DNA from: Metopolophium dirhodum
Taxonomy: Eukaryota > Arthropoda > Insecta > Hemiptera > Aphididae
Direction: 5' to 3'
NCBI RefSeq assembly: GCF_019925205.1
Contig: NC_083568.1
Coordinates: 30,750,393 to 30,814,392 of the forward strand
DNA: 64,000 nucleotides
In this document: piece by piece, positions 59,700 to 64,000 of the stretch
How the letters are laid out: each line of letters opens with the position of its first letter
Position numbering within the stretch: position 1 is the first letter of the stretch
Notes under the pieces: generated by a model
The model's database searches: none
Told to the model about the DNA's origin: nothing
The model's input: only the letters and a program-made list of their open reading frames with translations
Translations under genes and position numbers: made by a program

Positions 59700-59906
59700 C
59701 AGGACCCGATTTCGGGCTGTCAGGAAAATGTCTGGGACCGACACGAGACAGATCGGACCGACGCGGAACAATTTATTGTGCAAACATTTTATCCAGACCG
59801 AAAAACCTGGTCGGACTTATATCTTGTTCGTGTATCGTGGACGGACCTGACTATAGTGACCACCTGCTATGGACCGTGCAGAGCTCTGCAACACGTTAAG
59901 TACTAG
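59700..59906 (+). CDS. Unrecognised exon-like ORF
   Basis: The frame follows GGAAAATTGCAG (acceptor-like, ending 59701) and reads DPISGCQENVWDRHETDRT, FIVQTFYPDRKTWSDLYL and VSWTDLTIVTTCYGPCRAL, ending HVKY stop; CACGTTAAGT near the end is a weak donor-like site. It is less AT-rich than its surroundings. No domain is recognised, and it might equally be part of a transposon. It lies downstream of the GC-rich inverted repeat on the same strand as arm 1. Confidence 0.2.
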   Translation, partial: QDPISGCQENVWDRHETDRTDAEQFIVQTFYPDRKTWSDLYLVRVSWTDLTIVTTCYGPCRALQHVKY

Positions 59907-60598
59907 GTATAGTCAATTTGCACCAACATTTACCTAAATATATATTATATTCAAGTAGGTATACAACATTATATCACTGGAATCCATTGAAATAGCAGTC
60001 ATAATTTAATTTACAAGGTGTATAAATTGAACAATTAGTAAAACTGCATACATCTGAGGTCAAATTACTTGACATTAGAATACTCGATAATCGAATACAT
60101 AAATACCTACTCACTGTGGCAAAAATTACAACCACTGTTTTCGGCCACCTGTATTTATGCAAATGATATATTTTGATTTTGGTGAAAATTACAAGCTCCC
60201 GAGTATATTATCCATATATAATTGATACTTACTAGTTTTGTATACAAATTTCTTTATACTATATTATATGGAAATTGTCATCAAATACTTCTATTTTATT
60301 AGATATACATACATACATATTATTTATTAATTAATTACAATTTATTTTTAGTTTATTACATAATATATAGACATATTTATTTTTTTTTTAAATCGGTTAT
60401 TTTTTTTTGTTTGTTGTTACTTGCGCTTATGCAATCAATAGTGTTCTCGAAATTTGACACAACAACGAAACTAAACTAAAACGTAAACGACATAACGTAG
60501 AGGTTACAATAACGTTGTAGAGTCATTTATTTTATCGCATGATAATCGCTGAAATAAACTCCGTTATAGCTTAATTTATATTGACGTGTATCTTATAA

Positions 60599-61149
60599 GT
60601 AGGGTTCGGGACTTCTTGCATTTGCATGTTTTTTTGTAGTGGTCGTAGTCTATTCTAAGTGAGTTATAAATTTGTTTTATGAAATTACGAAATTAAATAC
60701 TAAGTTTGAATTTGCATATTTTTGCATATTTCGTCATATTTTAAGAAAAACGCATATTTGAGCAATTTTTAGCATATTTCGGCATATTTCACATTTTATA
60801 TTTCTATAAACGTAAAATTGTCGGGAAAAATCATAATTGGATGGTCGTAGTCTGTCGTGTCTAACACGTACGTCTGTTTACGACGATAGTCTCTTTATCG
60901 CTTAATAATCAACCTTTTTATCGACAATATCGACAATTAGTATAGTTGTGGTAAAACCTAATGGATCCTATACTCCTACAGATTTATCTTATTATCACGA
61001 AACAAATATAAATTCAAACTTTCCCAAATAATCAATTATTAGCTGGGTATGAATTGTACGATGATTATAAAATAATATAAAACTGCATATTTTGACGATT
61101 TTGACTGCATATTTCGATAATTTTAAGTGCAAGAAGTCCCGAACCCTAC
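60599..61149. mobile_element. MITE, 551 bp, with perfect 22-bp terminal inverted repeats
   Basis: The left end starts GTAGGGTTCGGGACTTC (60599-60620) and the right end is its exact complement (61128-61149). TTATAA flanks both sides (60593-60598, 61150-61155), so the target was TTATAA or part of it. GCATATTT words recur inside. It splits another relic. Confidence 0.8.
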
Positions 61150-61259
61150 TTATAAGCAACGACATGAACATTATCTTATCACGTAATAATATCCGAAACA
61201 AACTCGTATAATTTGTAACATCAATCTCCAAAATTATAACAATTCGTTACATTGCGAGA

Positions 61260-61412
61260 ACTTTTGCCCAAAAAAACTTCGTTATATAGAGGGGACAAAA
61301 ATACATTTAATTTTTCGTTATATTACGAGATTTTCAAGGGAACGACAGTTTTATTCGTTATACCGAGATTTTCGTTATATCGAACTTCGTTATACCGCGA
61401 GTTGACTGTATA
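61260..61412. mobile_element. pogo/Tigger-like terminal fragment
   Basis: TTCGTTATA words recur, ending CGTTATACCGCGAGTTGACTG-TA. This is the usual inner-to-outer look of a Tigger-type end, with TA at the border. Sequence from about 60460 to 60592 may be the other side of the same relic, interrupted by the MITE. Confidence 0.5.
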
Positions 61413-61449
61413 AACATTCAGTCAAGATGTCATGTACCTACGGTCTTTT

Positions 61450-61732
61450 GTTTTAAAGTTGCACCAAAAACCAAAATCGATTTTCTCAAAAACAGATTTT
61501 GCGTAAAAATTCCCGTTTTTCCTTAATTTTTCTTTTGTTTTTCACGTCACGTCAAATTTGACCTCCAAAAGTACCAACTAGATTCACTTTCCTATCAGAA
61601 AAGTTACTGTTGAAGAAAATCCAAGCACTTTTACTGTCCTAAAAGGTGATGACCGACACAAAAAAAATAATAAAAAACACACATCATTGTAAAATCAATA
61701 GGTACATACATCGCTTCGCTCAGAATCTAAAA
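61450..61732 (-). repeat. Dispersed aphid-type repeat, longest copy
   Basis: On the minus strand: TTTTAGATTCTGAGCGAAGC, TGATTTTACAATGATGTG, a T-rich run, TGTCGGTCATCACC, CAGTAAAAGTGCTTGG, and AATCTAGTTGGTACTTTTGG. It aligns with 225-395 over nearly its whole length. Confidence 0.7.
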
Positions 61733-62981
61733 CTATATGCATAAACAATTTAAAATATAAATTTAAACAATTTAGAAAAAATTGTTTGAACCTTAATTCA
61801 CCCAATAAGGTTTTATAACAATTTTAAGATAATAGTGCTTACACCATCCTTATGCCAGTATTTTATGTTGACGGTGTGTAAGTAAATGACGAATTATAAT
61901 TAAGAATATAGTTTGCAATACTTAAAGAGATATTGGCAGTGTAAATGTGTAATCCATAAACAATAGTACCCATTGTTAGAATAATATAATAAACTATAGG
62001 TAGAAACATGGTACTGGACGCATATACCGTTTCTAACCTTTTATCCAGTATATACAACATTGTTAAGTAAAATGCATGCTGTATAATTGCTGTCAACTGA
62101 CAATCAAATCATAAAAATTCCCTTTAAAAATATACTTATACACTAAACCAGTGGTGTGTATCATAAAAAAAATTGGTATTGCTCAAATAATTTCAGGAGA
62201 TTTATCCCTTATAATACTGTTATACCGACCTATAAAATGACCTATTTTTTCATCTATCAATACCCACCCACCCACCTATATTTAAGGAGTTGCCTGAGCC
62301 ACACTTGGACCCTATGTTACATGCCAGTGCACTATACTATCACACGTTGAATGATAAAAATAAATATAATTATTAAAAAGTGAGGTAACAGTTTTTTTGT
62401 GTGTGAAAATCACTGAACCCTATTAATTTTATTAATTATAATAAAAAAATATATACATTATACAAAATAATATAATGAGTGCTCACTTATATCGGATCAT
62501 AACTTACAGAATACGAATTGAGTAACTCCCTTTTTTTACATTAACAAAATATTCTTTTTTTAACATACATACAATACATTAGTGTTATTTACAATAAAAA
62601 AATACATTATTTTTAACATGGGCTTAATGAGTGATATCATATATATCATATATATATATATATAAATATCCATATTTGATACATTGCAAAAGTTTTTTTT
62701 TTCACTGCATTCAATTAATAACTAACATGAACATGGTCTATAACCTCTTTTCTTGTTTTATGTTGCGATTAACAAAGAAAGAGAAAAATTAACAGTGATT
62801 GAAAAAAAAAACAATATAACAAAAATTAACAATTTTGTAGATAAAATTAATCTAGAATACGCATGAAATGGGTTTTAACAACAATTTGAATAAGTTCGAC
62901 AATGCGGCAGAAAACATAGTCAACCTGACTAGCCAGCAGCCGCAATAAGGAACGGCTACAATGACAATCTGATGGTAAATA
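61733..62981. other. Intergenic and probable 3' UTR of the TAF4-like gene
   Basis: No other gene is visible. An (AT)n run lies at about 62638-62664. The minus-strand 3' UTR must lie at the high end, but no single polyadenylation site can be chosen among several AATAAA candidates. Confidence 0.4.
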
Positions 62982-63207
62982 TCATTTCAAGAATGGTTTG
63001 AACATGAAATTTGCCTTCCTACGAATATCTTTTTCTTGTTCAAGTACGAATAGTGTATCTCGCATGGTAACACGTTTTATCCTTTGTCTAGGTATCTGTT
63101 AATATAAATGCATATTTATTTTTTGTTTCATTAAACTATTTCACAACTATTGTTATACTTACTGTTTGTCTATTTGTTAAACTGGTACTAATACTAGAAT
63201 TTTGGTT
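62982..63207 (-). CDS. TFIID subunit TAF4-like, last two exons (partial gene)
   Basis: The penultimate exon is a 45-base micro-exon at 63163-63207 (NQNSSISTSLTNRQT), after TTTTTTTTCAG and before GTAAGTATA. A 67-base intron follows, then the last exon at 63095-62982 after ATTAACAG, with stop TGA at 62982-62984. The phase is 0 at the join. The last exon gives IPRQRIKRVTMRDTLFVLEQ, EKDIRRKANF and MFKPFLK. The order R-Q-R-I-x-R-V-x-x-R-D-x-x-F-x-L-E-x-E ... K-x-FLK is that of the extreme C-terminus of TAF4 (human TAF4 ends in a very similar stretch, as I recall). TAF4 pairs with TAF12 in TFIID and acts in transcription initiation in the nucleus. The remainder of the gene lies beyond 64000 or in upstream exons not found here. 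Confidence 0.65.
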
Positions 63208-63523
63208 CTGAAAAAAAATAAAATATATTAAACATCATGAAACATGAGTTCTTAAACAATTGTTAAGAGGTTGTCATTACACCCGCGCATATGTTATTTC
63301 CTTCTTACACACAAATTTTTGTTTGCCAGTTTCAATAGTGTGCTGTTAGTTATGATATTAGAGTGACCACTACTATCAAACTTTTAGGCAACAACATTAT
63401 CTGTGTTCTCTCGTTGGTTATTTACAATATTTTAATTTTTAAGTGAATTATGAACATTTTAAAATATTAAGAGGACGTTACACCTGCATGTGTTGTCTAG
63501 GTTGTCATGTGAGAAAGCTTCAC
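63208..63523. other. Probable intron of the TAF4-like gene
   Basis: No exon recognised. TTAAGAGG-TTACACC-GCAT occurs twice in the same orientation (63262 and 63467), a short dispersed repeat. Confidence 0.4.
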
Positions 63524-63765
63524 TCATAACTAAGAAACAACATTTTCACCACATAAAAAGGAGAACTTTGGCTATGCAATATCATTTTAATTTTTTTGAT
63601 ATCACTTCTATGTAAAAAGTTCTTATAGTTTTAAAATCCATAATTGTTTGTGTTTTTCAAACTTTAAAAAACTCTTTTTCAGATATTGAAAAAATAAAAA
63701 TGATATTGCATAGCCAAAGTTCTCTTTCTTATGTGGTGAAGATTTTGTTTCTTTGTTATGAGTTT
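63524..63765. repeat. Fold-back repeat with about 75-bp arms
   Basis: Left arm ACTCATAACTAAGAAACAA...CACCACATAA...GAACTTTGGCTATGCAATATCATTTT and right arm AAAATGATATTGCATAGCC...TTATGTGGTG...TTGTTATGAGTT are inverted with few mismatches around an AT-rich loop of about 85 bases. It probably lies in an intron of the TAF4-like gene. Confidence 0.75.
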
Positions 63766-63926
63766 ATAAAAATATTTTGAGTGGATAAGTTGTATTCTAG
63801 CATAGGTACTTGTATAAAAAATTAACAAAGATTGAAAATATCTCTTTGCTATAAATAGCATGACTTTCTGGTGAACTTTTTCAGTTTGACAGAGGTACAA
63901 AAACCTGTTGGAAACCTTCTATTAAA

Positions 63927-64000
63927 ATGTCTTGTGTTAGCTATGAAAAGAAAAATTTTTATGAATTTCTAAAAGAGTTTGAAAATGTTCGAAATGTTGA
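63927..64000 (+). other. Open reading frame running off the right edge
   Basis: The ATG at 63927 begins MSCVSYEKKNFYEFLKEF and is open to the window end (24 codons). No domain is recognisable. It is opposite in strand to the TAF4-like exons and next to a fold-back repeat, so a transposon-encoded start or chance are the main options. Confidence 0.15.

Overview
The window looks like nuclear DNA of an aphid or close relative. It is AT-rich, carries many short TAGGTACCTA-like tracts, and holds a repeat family I associate with aphid genomes (ends close to TTTTAGATTCTGAGCG, five or more copies). Exons are small with GT-AG borders, and the mix of MULE, Helitron, BEL/Pao, Jockey-like and hAT-like relics fits. 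Nothing bacterial, viral or plasmid-like was seen. Placement on aphid is an inference from these signatures.

Layout. 0-7 kb: a DDE-transposase relic with an in-frame stop before its last catalytic residue (minus), then a broken BEL/Pao LTR retrotransposon (minus; LTR-like, gag, end of pol). 8-11.3 kb: a Helitron relic (plus) with two internal deletions and a tRNA-derived SINE inserted in it. 12.9-21.4 kb: a C2H2 zinc-finger gene on the minus strand. Two short 5' exons (21.3 and 21.0 kb) fit in phase with the long finger exon at 12.9-14.5 kb, and a decayed MULE lies antisense in the large intron. 22-28 kb: MITEs and a Jockey-like relic. 28-32 kb: GC-rich repeat copies and one acidic candidate ORF. 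33.7 kb: a 5S rRNA gene. 35.9-41.8 kb: a complex satellite. 42.7-51 kb: an inverted duplication and three paralogous first-exon-like units. 51-54.5 kb: a MITE, a CpG-rich stretch and a reverse-transcriptase relic. 54.9-56.9 kb: a hAT-like element with a perfect 8-bp target duplication. 57.6-59.2 kb: a large GC-rich inverted repeat. 60.5-61.7 kb: nested MITEs. 62.98-63.2 kb: the last two exons of a gene whose C-terminus matches TFIID subunit TAF4 (minus, continuing beyond the right edge).

Host genes are therefore few: the TAF4 end, the zinc-finger gene (three apparent frameshifts), the 5S gene, and weaker candidates at 31.0 kb and 59.7 kb. Most long ORFs elsewhere are fragments of decayed transposons or low-stop artefacts of GC-rich DNA. 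The most structured unexplained features are the satellite, the GC-rich three-copy family, the three first-exon units and the 57.6-59.2 kb inverted repeat.
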